DNA of 64,000 nucleotides from Astropecten irregularis (lineage: Eukaryota > Echinodermata > Asteroidea > Paxillosida > Astropectinidae). Location: positions 25,248,983-25,312,982 of the forward strand of contig OZ020245.1 in NCBI GenBank assembly GCA_963971285.1, written 5' to 3'. Within the stretch, counting starts at the first letter, position 1; each line of letters opens with the position of its first letter. Made by a program: the position numbers and the translations under genes. Positions 1-12,814 of the stretch are shown here, in pieces. The notes beneath the pieces were generated by a model. That model was not told the DNA's origin. It did not search any database and saw only the letters and a list, made by a program, of their open reading frames with translations.

Positions 1-26
1 GAAAAATAGATGTAAATATTGTTGAT

Positions 27-240
27 CATCAACTAATCACAAGGGAAACTGACTGAATTTTAAAGTCATTGAAAAGTGATGTTCAAAGAAAAATTGACTG
101 GAGCGGGATTCGAACCTCCTGAATACCGTACAGTTGCTCTACCAACTGAGCCATCCAGCCCTACGCTGTTGGTGACCCCAATAGTCAATTATCTTTATTT
201 ATTCCTTTGGCAGTCAGAAGCCATAAAACCACGCACACCG
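27..240 (-). mobile_element. tRNA-derived SINE, copy 1
   Basis: Read on the minus strand, this copy starts with a tRNA-like head. Its A-box-like stretch is GGCTCAGTTGGTAGAGC and its B-box is GGTTCGAATCC. A non-tRNA tail runs through TCAATTTTTCTTTG to TCAGTTTCCCTTGTGATTAG near base 27. The same head or tail occurs at 55040-55265, 59975-60280, 27885-28180 and 32195-32325. It is a retroposon rather than a working tRNA gene, because no acceptor stem closes after the B-box arm. Confidence 0.7.
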
Positions 241-1309
241 CTATATCCTAAGGATCATTTCATCGATATGCGCAGCAAAGCTGCAACAATAAATATTGTT
301 GAGATGCAGGACCAAAAACCATATTATTAACTTTGGTTTCAGTTATTCAGTTAGCAAATTAAAAAAAATCCACACCGATAATGTAGATTCGCGGTCCTTT
401 AAACGATTACGCATGCAGTCATATCAGTGCCACTTCAAATGCATGCAAAAGCAAGCAGCCATTTCCCATGTTGCTGCCAAGATGTCTTATGAAGGTTTCA
501 TGTATATTCAATAACATTATCTGCATTTGTGTCCTGCTGTACAGGCCAAGCCAGGCACAGTGCAATGCTATTTGCACTTCAATCTTGGACAGCCTCAGTC
601 AACCACAGGACCCAGGAGAGACTCCTCCCTGAGCACAGGTACTTTAGTTACCCCCCATCCCATCCCACTTTCATTCCTCTGCCTTTATTCCCCTACAGGT
701 TCTCATCTGTTGATGTGCATACATGTACAGTATGAATGCATCTAGACGAGCAAGTCAGTGCAGCATTTCAGCCTGACTACAAAGGCTCAGGTGTATTGCA
801 TGACTGGGCCAAATGGCTGGCAAGCTTTTAACAACACCTGATGCACAAAATGGTGTAAAGTAAACCAGTCCGATTAAACTTGGTGGGGTTGTGTGTGGGT
901 GTACTAAGTAAATCGTAATATCTGCAGCAGTTTGTTATACAAGCGCATCATGTAAAATGTACTTCAGGTAATAGTTAGGGAAGATTCACCCCCATTTTAA
1001 AAAGATTTGCTGGAAACATACACCTTTACACGGCAATATTTGCTAAACTTTTTTCATGTTGTTCACAATTTTGAGCACACGATGAAATGTTGGTATTTTT
1101 GTCTGTTAACCGTTAACTGATTTTTAACTGTATTTTTTTTTTACGAATAAATAAACATACCATAAAGCTAGGACAGCAAATATGTGTACATAACAGTACC
1201 ACTTAAATAGTATTCATGACCAATTTGTATATGTACAGTACGCACCGCACGTAAAATATGTTTAAATGTGATGTGGTACAGTCAGTACCTGTACATGTAC
1301 ATGTAAGTA

Positions 1310-1560
1310 GCACTAGGTACAGTGGCTCGCGGCCAGTCTTGGTACAGATTTTGCGGTAAGAAATCTGCTTTTGACATCGCAAAAAGGTACCGTTTGCAGT
1401 AATTAATTTGTCACGCTTTGCAAGTCCGCTTATGACCAACTCCAAATATTCTGTAGGGTTGCACCAGCACCAATATATCACGATATTCCCGATATTTCTA
1501 TATTTTTTTAGGGACCCGATATGATTTTCGATATGTAACGAGTTTCCAAACATCTTCATA
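1310..1560 (-). mobile_element. Fragment of a hAT-like element
   Basis: Bases 1315-1395, read on the minus strand, match the interior of the hAT-like element at 10984-12059. Shared words include TGTCAAAAGCAGAT, CGCAAAATCTGTACC and GCGAGCCAC. The segment at 1455-1540 (GTAGGGTTGCACCAGCACC followed by ATATCGATAT-type sequence) resembles a hAT terminus. A further relative lies at 12350-12610. It looks like a degenerate non-autonomous copy. Confidence 0.4.
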
Positions 1561-1753
1561 TCGAACAAGCTAAATATAATGATGCAGTGTACATGTCGTA
1601 TATACCGTACATAGATTATGTTATGCTCAGCATGTAGACAACTCAGATATGACTCTACAGTAACATCAGACATCACATGTTCCTTTGCAAACCAAGCAAT
1701 GTTGGTGTCAGCCCTTAGGGCAACTGGGAATTGAAACATACATCATGTATTGT

Positions 1754-2103
1754 GGTTTCAGGTCAACTCGGTCCGAAGCCAACTCGGTCCGAGTCAACTC
1801 GGTCCGTAGCCAACTCGGTCCGAAGCCAACTCGGTCCGTGACCAACTCGGTCCGTAACCAACTCGGTCCGATGCCAACTCGGTCCGTAACCAACTCGGTC
1901 CGTGACCAACTCGGTCCGTGACCAACTCGGTCCGTATGGGAAAATGCACGCAAAAACGTCTGGTAATTTTGTTGCAGCAAAACGACTACGTAGTCTCGCA
2001 AATTGCGTGAATTTAACTATTTAATTAAGCCTATTGATTTATTTATTCATTTATTATCTTAAAAACATTAAAAAAAACATTGGCAGGTGCTGCCCAGGGA
2101 TGA

Positions 2104-2137
<34 letters not shown>

Positions 2138-2745
2138 GTCATCAAAAGACGTGCCTTCCCAAACACCTGCCCATTATAAATCTTATATATGTATATACAC
2201 AGATTAATTAAAACAAAGCTAAAAAATGAAAAACAAAAACACAAAACAATCATCATTATTATTCATTAGGCCTAATTGATTTATTAATTTTAAACATAAA
2301 AAGCACGTTTTCATAAGGTATTTGACTTCGTGTATAATTTAATTGATATTTTAATTAAAATTGTATTGTGCCATTTTATCAAATAATAATGATATCAACG
2401 TAATAAGACATAATTTATTTCTTCACGGTTTCAGCCACAAGCAAAACATATTATGTTATGATGACATTAAAAAACATTAATGCAAGTAGCCTACATGTTG
2501 TACACTGCTGCTTCAAACTGGATTCTTGTTTGTGTAGGTTTTCCCATAGGGACCGAGTTGGTCACGGACCGAGTTGGTTACGGACCGAGTTGGACACGGA
2601 CCGAGTTTGCCAAGGACCGAGTTGGCCAAGGACCGAGTTGGTCACGGACCGAGTTGGCTTCGTACCGAGTTGGTCTCGGACCGAGTTGGTCACGGACCGA
2701 GTTGACTCGGACCGAGTTGGTTACGGACCGAGTTGACTGGCACCC
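1754..2745. mobile_element. TU-like foldback transposon (family 1)
   Basis: A 992-bp element is flanked by an exact 8-bp direct repeat TGTATTGT (1746-1753 and 2746-2753). Each end is an array of a 16-bp tandem repeat, with unit CAACTCGGTCCGTGAC and variants. The left array spans about 1762-1935 and the right array about 2551-2739, in opposite orientation, so the ends form long inverted repeats. The outermost bases also pair (left GGTTTCAGGTCAACTCGG, right complement GGGTGCCAGTCAACTCGG), as do the inner edges (TATGGGAAAA). The interior is AT-rich, has a 32-base A run at 2105-2136, and shows no transposase. Terminal tandem repeats with an 8-bp duplication recall the sea-urchin TU elements. Confidence 0.8.
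2105..2136. repeat. Poly(A) tract inside the TU-like element
   Basis: A run of 32 A residues lies in the interior of the TU-like element. It may be length-polymorphic or an assembly weak point. Confidence 0.9.
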
Positions 2746-4564
2746 TGTATTGTACAGTGTACAGTACATAAATGTATAGTGTACATATATGTACTATGTA
2801 TGTACATTGTATAGTGCGTACATTCTCAAGAGCAAAGGTACATGTACATGTATGTACATGTACTGTAAGTGGCAATGGAATGGTGTGCACATACATGTAC
2901 ATGTATCACTGGTCAGCATTGCATGCATCCAGTAATATGCACAGGTCTCGGTACACCTGTCTCTGCATCTTGAATAAAGTATGGCAACAATGTTAATTAG
3001 GGTAATGAAGGATAGTCAGTAATCAGTACATTTAGTCAATTACTTGTACGGGTCTACTGTACATGATGTACATGTACACACATGTACACAAATTATGTCT
3101 GGCACTCAAGTGATTTTCACTGAAATGTACCGTATGGAGTCAGGGATCTGATTGTAATTAACCTTGCACATTCACAAAATGTATACGCGTGTGTACATGA
3201 ATAAAATGCTATCAAAAAGGCACTGGCTCAGTGGACAAAAAACTGATCAGGACCATGTAGTGGGTACATACATAAAGGTACAGTACCAGTATACCAAGTA
3301 TGCATTCAAAAATTGCACAATGCACATTTCTTTTAATCTTTTAACATACATACATATAAAAAGAGGAAACAAATTTGTTTCTACCTTTACAATGTATGCA
3401 CTGTACTGTACACTTACTGTACACCTCATGTAAATATTACACTTATATTACAGTGCGTGTGTACAGTACAGTAACAAACCCTTGATGATCAGTGAATTGA
3501 TACTGGTACTTAGTAATGACAGTATTCACATGTCGAAAATGTCACTCGCAGACATGTGGGAGGAAAACTTGACCCACACACAAGTCTACTCACACTTGCA
3601 CATATACATGTACACTGTCAGCTGACCGTACAATTACTGTGCGTGCAGATGTACATGTACAGTATGGCTAACATGTACATGTATACGTGTGTGTATATTA
3701 CGTACAGTACGTCTGCATACAAGTACTGCTTGTGTTAATTCTTGCACAGTACAGTGTATTATCTGTTTATTTCAGAACAGCTTACTAAACTGGTAAGACA
3801 TTCACATGGCACATCACAAAATTCACTAAAAAAAGTACATGTGTACATCTAGGTCCATAGGCAGGTGCATACTGTATGATATAGGCCTACATATGTACAT
3901 GTACCGTATATAGAGTAGCATCCATTTCACATCCGGGGCCAAAAGCATTCTTACATGTGTAACTACATTTTAAGATAGAAATGAAATAATAATCTATTCT
4001 CATCAAACGTCAGTGTGAAAATATTCATACAATAATTGTTTTATCTCGTAAGGCCTTTAACCTGATATTACGTGTAAGAATAATGATATTTCAATATAAT
4101 TTTTGTGTGACATCTAGGTACTTCCTCATCAACTGACACATGATACTGTAATTAAGATCGTCTAGTTTTATTCTGTGACTCATAATTGTTGTAAATGTCA
4201 GGGCTAGTGCTAATGTTTTTTTATTCCTTGGTGAGCTTAAAAGTCAGGTGCATTTCTGACTAGCGGCATCAGCACTTGCCACTGACCATGCTAGATGTAC
4301 TGTATACTCAATTTATAATGCTTCAGGATCTGTGTGTATTTACATGTAAGACAATGCTGAATCACCACGAGTACTGTTAGAAAATGGACTACTACACATG
4401 TTAATGTATTATTTCACAGTGTCTTAGCACACTGCTTCTGTGTACTGGTATTCTTTACTAGCCCAGGCTTTGGTAAATGTACTGTACATGTACATTATGT
4501 ACATACAGTCTAACGTCTGTTCCTGGCAGAACACTCAAGACTGAGCGTCTGCTAGTGTGGCTGA
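2746..4564. repeat. TGTACA/ACATGT-rich low-complexity DNA
   Basis: There are dense clusters of ACATGTAC and TGTACAGTAC words, for example 2755-2910, 3050-3090 and 3590-3720. No gene is seen. Short open frames here consist of these words and are not credible proteins. Confidence 0.7.
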
Positions 4565-4806
4565 GGCCAATTTCATAGAACTGCTTAGCACAAAAATTTG
4601 CTAAGCATGACATTTCTGTCTAAGTAGTAAAAACAGGATTTGACAACAAAATTTCTGTGCGTTGTATATCACTTGCAATATTGTTCTTTGGCTAATAAAC
4701 CATGAATATCAAATGAAATTTTCAATGGTGGTTTGTTTTATTTGGGCAAGCTATTTTTGTGCTGAGCAATTTTCTTTTGCTAAGCAGCTCTATGAAATTG
4801 GCTCCA
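4565..4806. mobile_element. MITE with terminal inverted repeats (GGCCAATTTCATAGA family)
   Basis: Left end GGCCAATTTCATAGAACTGC and right end GCTCTATGAAATTGGC are inverted copies. Relatives occur around 16130-16490 and at 29095-29320; they share TCTTGCTCAATAAA and CATTTGATATT words. No coding capacity is seen. Confidence 0.7.
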
Positions 4807-5159
4807 GGTGTCTAAATCAATCTCTGAATGTCTTATGTGGCTTGCATGATGTACATCTCCTAAATGGCCATCAAGTCTGATATCACATGATCAGCACAGT
4901 ATGCTGACTGGAACGCAGTCTCTAAAGATCCCACAGTGTCCTAAAATAATGCCTGGATTGAAGTTAGTAACTGATGATTTAATGCTATTAGTTTCTGTGC
5001 CAACAGTAAGTTCAGGAAGTTGGGAATATTATTAGTCACTCCTCGAAGGCTCTGTCGGGAGCACACGTGTCATGTATGCAGTCAACGTTATCCCAAGATT
5101 TACTGCCTTGTACACATGCTGTACAAGTCCCTTACACAAATAATAGATTTAGTGCACAG

Positions 5160-5226
5160 AACATGCTGTGAGAGGCACTGAGACCTGTACATGTACATGT
5201 ACATGTACATGTACTGTACATGTACT
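5160..5226. repeat. (CATGTA)n microsatellite
   Basis: Bases 5187-5225 are a nearly pure run of the hexamer CATGTA ending in TGTACATGTACT. This is the clearest microsatellite form of the word that is scattered through the first 18 kb. Confidence 0.8.
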
Positions 5227-5263
5227 CTATTGTTTGAGACTTGATGACATCATAACAATGTCA

Positions 5264-5985
5264 ATTCATTCATTCATTCATTCATTAAAGGTTTATTAAA
5301 AATCACGTTGCAACAAAAGAGTTGAATTGAGTGATTACAAGAAAAACTAAAACAACATTAAACGATTAACATAAAAATTATTTAACAGCAAAGAGACAGT
5401 ATTCATTAGAAAGTACAAACATACATTTATGTAAATACAAATAAATTAGTTAAATAAATCACAATTTAACAATTGAACATAAAAAAAAGGTTACCAACAA
5501 TGAGACGGTGTTCATTAAAAAGTACAAACATACATTTGTATATACACTTAAAATTTGTTAGATAAATCACCATTTAACAATTGAACATAAAAAGGAATTG
5601 GACTTTTAATTAAGGTATCGTTTTGTGACCCATTTAGGGGTAGTGAGTTTGTTTGAGTTTCTCAGATCCCGATTGTGTTGATCACCCCTAATTGCTGGAA
5701 GCCAATGACGGAACTGATTTGAATGATAAAGTGAGGTAGCAAATGTACGACATAATGCATTCCTACGAGTCTGGAGGGTTTGAATATTGCACAATTTTAA
5801 AGCATCGTCATAACTGTTATAATTATTACCAAAGACAATCCGAAGTGCACGTTTCTGGATTCTTTCCAATGAGGCAGACTGTTTGTCATTGAGACCTGGG
5901 TGCCAAACAGGAGTTGCATACTCAGCTAAAGGGCGTATGTAACCAACATAAACTGTCAATTTCATTTCTACTGGTATAATCTAGA
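5264..5985 (-). mobile_element. 5'-truncated non-LTR retrotransposon, end of reverse-transcriptase ORF
   Basis: A minus-strand frame at 5606-5965 encodes about 119 residues typical of the end of LINE ORF2. It has YIRPLAEYATPVWHPGL, then ERIQKRALRI, then a paired-Arg segment (QTRRNALCRTFA). The 3' non-coding part holds two tandem copies of a unit of about 110 bp (near 5390-5490 and 5500-5595). It ends in a short ATTC/GAAT tetramer run at 5268-5287, as in CR1/L2-like LINEs that finish in microsatellites. The reading frame has no intact start or upstream RT core, so this is a dead 5'-truncated copy. Confidence 0.75.
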
Positions 5986-6053
5986 ATAAACCCCAATAAT
6001 TTTAAGAGAGAGAAGTTCAGAAAGGCCTGTTGGTCATTAATAATTATTAAGTA

Positions 6054-6345
6054 GGGTTTGAAGTTTTGCATGGTGGAGACTAGAATGAGTAAGACTTGCG
6101 GAGACACCATGTAAGCCTACATGTATAATACTCGTAAAGGAAGATGTGTGATTCTGACAAGGACTGATGAGAGTAGATTCTTGACGTTTCGACTAGTGTG
6201 CTGTAGTCGTCCTCTCTCTAGTCACTCTCTCTCCTGAGGACGACTAGAGCACACTTGTCGAAACATCGAGAATCGGTCCTTTTCAGGACCACACATCTTC
6301 CTAAAAGAGTATTATACATGTACATGGTGTCTCCGCAAGTCTTAC
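6054..6345. mobile_element. Foldback element with hammerhead-like modules, copy 1
   Basis: The outer arms pair: AAGACTTGCGGAGACACCATG near 6097 and its complement near 6330. Each inner arm carries a module CTGAGGA, stem CGACTA...TAGTCG or TGTCG, then AAAC. The module lies at about 6181-6213 on the minus strand and 6233-6267 on the plus strand. The same outer words (TTTGCATGGTG, GCGGA.ACACCATGTAAG) define copies at 53405-53735 and 62547-62835. No protein is encoded. Confidence 0.65.
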
Positions 6346-7460
6346 TTATTTTAATAATTAATACAAACAAACATGTAGTACTGTAGCTCCAAAATACGTT
6401 TCAGCTCATAAGGCCTGTGCCCAAAATCATGAACATTAATTTCTGAGCAAGGAGGTACAGTAGTAGACCTACTAAAACAGGTTTAGAAATCTTTCATGAA
6501 ATGACCTCATTCAGTCCTTGTTTTGAATCAGATTCATGTCTTGCCATACAAGTACACAGAATAATGTACAGTACATGTACATGCACAGGTACATATATAT
6601 ACATGTTTTAAGTGTGGATACATGCACACATATCTTCGTGTACAGTACTGTAAGTATGTACTGTATGCGCAATACGCATATAAAGACAGTGTGGAGCAGT
6701 TGAGGCAGGAAAGTGATATATTATTCTGCCATAAATTTTCAAGATGTTTTCATTCCACAGATGCTTCCCCGCAAGCCTCAGATATGTCCAGCACATAATA
6801 TAACTAATACCGGAAGAATTTCATGTTCGCTCTGTTAAAAGGTAATGGCTACACCTGTACATGTACAGTACATGTTGCTTTTAACCTCTGTAAGTGTGCA
6901 GAGGAAGGCAGAAAGAAGATTAGAAATCGTCAAAGTCACTCAAACTCGCAGAAGTTGTGCTTTTCATCAGGCTCATATATTGTAATACAATGTCCATTCC
7001 TCAGTGGGTCTGCTAAGGCAGAGGATCATCCCATGTGCATGTACATGTATCATGTATGGAGGCCTCTTTCTTCACTCTTCAGGCCATCTCAACAAGGATG
7101 CAGAAAGTACATTAAACTGACCTTTTATTCAAATTCTTTAATTGTACATGTACCTCGACGTGGGTCTGTAGATGAAATACATTTGACGGCAGGAATACTG
7201 GCTCAACTGGCCCAAGCACCATTTAGATTCTATAACTTACGTAATTCCTCTGACAAAAGGTTATTGGAAACCTTGGGATTGTTGGTAAACACACGTTCGT
7301 TTGTTTGTTTGTTTTTTTGTTTGTCTGTTTGTTTTCGGCTGATATCAATTAATGTTATTTGATCGTTCTTCCACTTCATCTCCCATTCCCCGTCCCCTCT
7401 CCCCTCCCTCCTCCTACCTTCAGCTAAAAAAATCCTTCACTAATAAAAATACATGTACAC

Positions 7461-7835
7461 CAGGCTTGGGCGATTCCATGTTAGAATCGATGAGAATCGA
7501 TTCCAAATTTGGAATCGGAATCGCAATTCCACTTTGTTGAGGAATCGATTCTGTGAATTGATCGATTTTGAGTTTTGAGTTTCGATTCCAAAATGTACTG
7601 AGCCATTTTTGGGTTGTTGGATCGTTGAACCAACTGACATTCTTCAAAGAAATGAAGCCTGGCTAATTTGTACGCATCAAAGAACTTAACTTGCTGTTTC
7701 AATATGAACTCCGTACATCACCTCCCGAAGTTTGCCATTATTTCAATGTGGTTTTTTTTTGCCGGCGAAAAATTGGAATCGATTCCAGCCTGGAATCGGA
7801 ATCGATTCTGAAAATGCTGGAATCGCCCAAGCCTA
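7461..7835. mobile_element. hAT-type MITE with 8-bp duplication
   Basis: This 375-bp element has ends CAGGCTTGGGCGATTCC and, on the complement of the right end, TAGGCTTGGGCGATTCC. Exact 8-bp copies of ATGTACAC flank it (7453-7460 and 7836-7843). The interior repeats GGAATCGATTCC-like palindromes. The 8-bp target duplication and [CT]AGG start fit the hAT superfamily. No transposase is present. Confidence 0.8.
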
Positions 7836-7843
7836 ATGTACAC

Positions 7844-10800
7844 TCATGTCTCATGCTGCTTGCTCATCAAATGCAGGGCAAAAGGGAACGTATGAGTACA
7901 CTGCACATTCTATCGACAGGCAATTTATGTATGATAATCATCATAATACATACATGTACATGTAATAATCAGCATATTCTTTTCAAATTGAATAGCAACA
8001 TGGGAATACAAAGCACACAAGTTTACAAGCATTGTGTACAAGTGTATATTGCAGGCTTATGATTAGTGGTACATTTTGAAAGAAAGTAAAAAAAAACAAC
8101 TGTGAGATCGTTAACATTCCAAAAGGTTGAAGGTGACTTTCATGTTTCATGTGCATAATACATGTACATGTACGTACAGGCCAGCGCCAGGTACTGTAGC
8201 TGTAAATTGTATAGCATTTATGTGTACACTGTATTTATCTTTAAAAAAAATAAAAAAAATCAGTGCCGAAACACACAAATGTACAGTAGGTATGGCATGC
8301 ATACATACATGTACATTTATGTACAATGTAAATGTAATGTGATTTTTCAAGGGGTAATTTGGAACTTTGTTTAGAAAAACTGTTGTTCGAACAGCCTTTT
8401 CACCAGTATTCTGCATTTATGTGGGTGTGGGTGTGGTGGGGGCTGTATAGTGTATACATGTACGTGTACACATATGTATGCATGTATCATACACCTGTAC
8501 ATGTATGACAGTATGAGTACATGTGTACAACACTAATTGTTTCCAGTGAGGGAAAGATGCAAGCTACATACACAGTAAGTGGGACTGATTTAGGTGTTAA
8601 ATGTACACACACGCATCTCAAGACAATACAACAATATTATATCAACACAAAACGTAATGAAAACACCGAGGAAAAATACATGTACCTGCTGTTCATTACG
8701 TAATTTGATGTTTAATTTCAGGAACCCAAGGTCATTAATTACAGGTATAATGAACTCTATTAAACATTATTGACCAAATATCAAATAGCCAACCTGAACC
8801 AAACAACTTTTTGCAGCTTTCACAACACCAACAATGGAAACCTCGGTATTGATTACTCTGAGAAATCCAAGCTGGTGTAGCTTGTACAGCCAGGTAGTAG
8901 TAATACTGTATTTTCTTTATGTCATAGCCCTGTGGAGTGTGGTACATGGGGACAGAATAAAACTGGCCGCTTCACAAAAGACTACTTCAGAGTGAAAAAT
9001 GTGTAAGCTTCGGTGTCCATATCAGATCAATTTCAGCAGAAAATAATCAAAGATCTTCTGGGGGAGGGGGGTGGGTGCAGCAAGATCGAAACATGATCTT
9101 GTTTCAGTCCTTTGACCCAAATTTGACTTGAAACTTGGTATGTGTCCTACTAAGTATCATACACCATGGAGGTAGCATGCATATATGTACATGTACATGT
9201 ACATGTACGTGTATGATTCTCAAAACAAGCACAGAAAATCAGTCAAATGAACCAATCATTAAAATGATGTCATGATTATGTGGGTTTGTTTAATAATGTT
9301 CACCCTTTCTAACACAGCATTTAGAGATGTGGCCAGTTAATAAAAAGGAATGTTTCCAGGATTTAAGAACAAATTCATATTACATTTTGAAGGACAACAT
9401 GTACAAAATGTATGTGAGCAATATGTACATGAAGCCAGTTATGAGTACTGGTCCAGACCTGTGTTTACATTGTAAATAAAATAGTTGATATATCATGCTA
9501 CAACGTGTATTACTGTAGAACATGTACCCGTATGTTTGTAAAAAACAAAATTGATGTGAATTACGTGTACAATATGAACAGTTGCTGGTACATGTACATC
9601 ACACACATTCTGCAAGGCCAATGTTATTACCATTACTAGGCAGGTACCTGGTACCCACATATATTTGACTATTGTGTAGGTTTTCACAGTCCAATTGACC
9701 TAAACTGCCCGAGGACTCATGAGAACCTCCAACAATTGCAATACTTCTGATGTGCGCAGCAAAATCAATACAAAATGAAAGTGCATGGAGCATACATGTA
9801 TGCATGCATCGTACACAAAACACATGTACATCAAGGTGGGAATGCCAGACTGTCATCATACCATGTACATTATGCATATTATGCAATAGATAAGTCAAAG
9901 TTAAAGTTCAAAAGTGTGCACACACATATGTATACATACAATTTGTACTGTATGTATGTACACGTACATTGTACAGTGTATGCCATCAACATGTACATGT
10001 ATGTACATGTAGATTGACCTCGTACATGTACATGTGTACTGTACATGTACAATTTGGAAATACACAGTGTATGTGGGTGACCATGAGCCAATCCTTTCAC
10101 AAAAACTTTATTATCTGGTAGATTGGTTGCATGTGACGTCAACGATGGGAAAAATGGGCCGTCTTTGATAATATAGAACTTGCTTCCCACTTACATGTAT
10201 ATGTATAGACCGCACAACTGTGCATTAGGCATGTATATATGCAATGCATGCATGCATATCAGGCATTACAGTTCCACAAACTTGTTTTCTTTGGGTTGTT
10301 CAATAAACTTTGTGATTGTTCAGGGAAACAACTCAAGCTGAGTGGAAATAAAGACCTTGTGACGCACCTGATATTATGCGCAAAAATTGTTGATCTTACA
10401 ACCTACGTGATTTTATGTACATAAAATAATTCCAAATAAACTGTAATAATGCATATGATGTACAGTATGTCATGAATAGTACATAATTTTACATATCCAC
10501 TTCATGTACTAGTCTGTGCTTCAACAAAGGGTATGTTTACCAGCGCATCAGTAAGCAAATGTACAGTTTACATCTAGTTTTGAAATCTGCAGTTTTTGGG
10601 GGGCAACTGGGGTACAATGTAACATTGTGGTTTGCCTAGAATTCATTGCACTCAAAGGTTTGAAAATTCAAAAGAAACATAAGATGTCTGGAGTTTGTCG
10701 TTGATGTAATGATCTAGGGTCATTAGTGTAGTTTTACATGCATACATGAACTGTTTGTGTACCCATTTCAAGGCAGAGAGAAAAACAAATCGTGGTTTTT

Positions 10801-10983
10801 TTTCTCCTTTTTTTCAATTTGGCACAACAAAATATGATGGATTTACATATATATTTAAAGCATCTAGCATGTCTTTTACTCAAAACACGCAATGTCAAGG
10901 TGATCATTTGAAAAAATTCTTATCATGAGAAGTTTTGTTCCAAACACTAAATTACTATACACAGGGGCTTACAAAGTTACATG
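7844..10983. repeat. Gene-free stretch rich in ACATGTAC words
   Basis: No gene or clear transposon is recognised. TGTACA/ACATGT clusters occur at 8159-8172, 8455-8520, 9185-9215 and 9945-10050. Frames in this stretch translate mostly to Met-Tyr-Val-His-rich strings typical of the repeat and should be ignored. Confidence 0.65.
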
Positions 10984-12059
10984 TAGGGCTGTGCGTTCTA
11001 CCCGGGTACTCGAAACCCGACCGAAACCATCGAGTACCCGGCTCCATTTTTTCGATTCTATTACCCGTAAAAAAATAACAAACATGCCCTTTTTCATATA
11101 ATACATCACTGACCTGCAAAGTTGGTAGTTTTTTGCAATGTCAAAAGCAGATTATTTACCGCAAATCTGTACCGAAGCCGGCAGCGAGCCACAATTATCG
11201 ACGCAGTCCGGCCGCGATCTACGGTACCCGACAACGCGACGCACCCCGGCCGCGATGTAGGCCTACATGTACCGACCAAAAATCCTACCGTGTACGGCAG
11301 ATCATCGGAACCGACCGAGCCCACACCGTGCACACACAGTACGTACGGTGTATACAGTATGTAGTCTTCCTGCCCACACGTGGTCGAGACTGGTGCACGT
11401 TGTTTTGACATCGTGGCTATTACGCGTTGCCGTGTGTGGGGCGGATACCAGTCATGGAACATTCGGGATTACCATGCTGACCATGTGCACAATGCATCGT
11501 GATTACGTCTTAATAATGCGTTTGTCGCCCTAGTAATTTTTCTCACGTTATTTCTTAAGATCTAGCACATGTACGTGAAAAGTGTGTTTCTTCTAATTGG
11601 CCAACTGGACAAAATTACCGACTGAAATTCAAGTAAGATTTAGCTGATCAGGAAAATGCGATTTACGGGGTGGTCAGAATATTTTACGGGGAACACGCAA
11701 CGAAATAACAACCCTGACAATGCATACATCGTGTTTGATGTCGGTGTTCGATGTCGGAAAAAAGATCACGCTAACTTTTGCTTGGCCTGTCATGTCGGTA
11801 GAAATAGCGTAAACTAAAATTCGGCACCCCTAAAAATAGCCGAAATCCGCTAAAGGTCGGGGTGTTTTGGGGAAGGTCTGGTAATTTTTTAGCACGCCTG
11901 GCTCGGAGCCCCGATACGGTACTCACCAACGGCCATTACGCAACATACTTCCGGGTTCTTAATTTCTTATGTTTTATATTATATCGCGGGTACCCGGGTA
12001 CCCGCCCGTTTGGGCAAAGGGTACTCGGGTCCAAAATTACCAGTGAATGCACAGCCCTA
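10984..12059. mobile_element. hAT-like non-autonomous transposon, 1.08 kb
   Basis: Ends are TAGGGCTGTGCGTTC and, on the complement of the right end, TAGGGCTGTGCATTC. They are flanked by an exact 8-bp duplication GTTACATG (10976-10983 and 12060-12067). Subterminal CGGGTACTCG-type sequence is repeated inverted at both ends. The interior is GC-rich compared with its surroundings and contains open frames, but none shows a transposase or zinc-finger BED motif. An internal part (11135-11200) recurs at 1315-1395 and 12495-12580. Confidence 0.8.
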
Positions 12060-12349
12060 GTTACATGTGTACATGTACAAGTACATGGACATGTATACAT
12101 GTATGCTTCAGGTATATATTCCAGTGTATACGTGCATAAACTGTAGAAATAGTTCTTTTATTTTTGCATCACAAAAAATTATAGGCCTACATGTTGGTGT
12201 GGAAAATCAGGTACCGGTAATTTCATATCCGGTTACTGATTAAAAAAATTCAAGTTAACCATTATCCGGTTTAAACGCCTTAACAAAATGATGGCGCTAG
12301 AGCGTGGTCGCGCATGTTTAGTGCAGAAGAATAGGGCCTGAATAAAAGT

Positions 12350-12610
12350 GCGAAATGTGTTCAATATCAAAAATCATATCGAGCCCTGAATTTTTTTTTC
12401 GAAATATCGCTATTTTTGGATGCTGACTTGCTTAGTGTGGCATGCTTTTTGCGATTTCAAAAACACTATAGATACATTATTGCAAAATTTGTAGCTTTTT
12501 GCGATGTCAAAAGGACAAAAGCAGACGTCTTGTAACCGCAAAATCTGTACCGAGCCTGGGACGTGATCCACGGTACAGTACCGAGCGTAGGCATGTACCG
12601 CTTTGCATTA
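12350..12610 (+). mobile_element. Second hAT-like fragment
   Basis: It shares the block TTTTTGCGATGTCAAAAG, then CGCAAAATCTGTACCGA, with the larger element just upstream and with 1315-1395. It also has ATATCG-rich sequence like that at 1470-1540. There are no clear ends. Confidence 0.4.
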
Positions 12611-12814
12611 ACAAGGCTCTTTGAACAAAACGGTATCACTCAACAAGCATGTTAAGTGTAGAGATCATCAGGAATTTCCACAATGCCCAGCCTCATGCTA
12701 TAGAATCGAGACCTAACACATGTAGACACTCCGCCCACCAATAGACATGTCCTGGTTTTATGCCTGAAACCACCCTTTCAAGTAATTATTGAGGATGGAA
12801 TGGAATTCAATTGA

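Noticed and set aside
95-165. tRNA gene on the minus strand
   Set aside because: A- and B-boxes are present but the acceptor stem does not close and the sequence continues into a shared tail found at other sites; it is a SINE head.
1203-1739. 178-residue minus-strand frame as a gene
   Set aside because: It crosses a hAT fragment and TGTACA repeats, and has no domain or splice context.
1685-2001. Open frames reading repeated Thr-Arg-Ser-Val or Gly-Pro-Ser-Trp units as a repeat protein
   Set aside because: They are translations of the 16-bp terminal array of the TU-like element, open on both strands because the period and composition lack stops.
1762-2739. CRISPR array
   Set aside because: The repeats are contiguous 16-bp units without spacers, inverted between two ends, in animal DNA.
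11106-11462. 118-residue minus-strand frame as a hAT transposase
   Set aside because: No catalytic or dimerisation motif is visible; it lies in a GC-rich non-autonomous element where long frames arise by chance.
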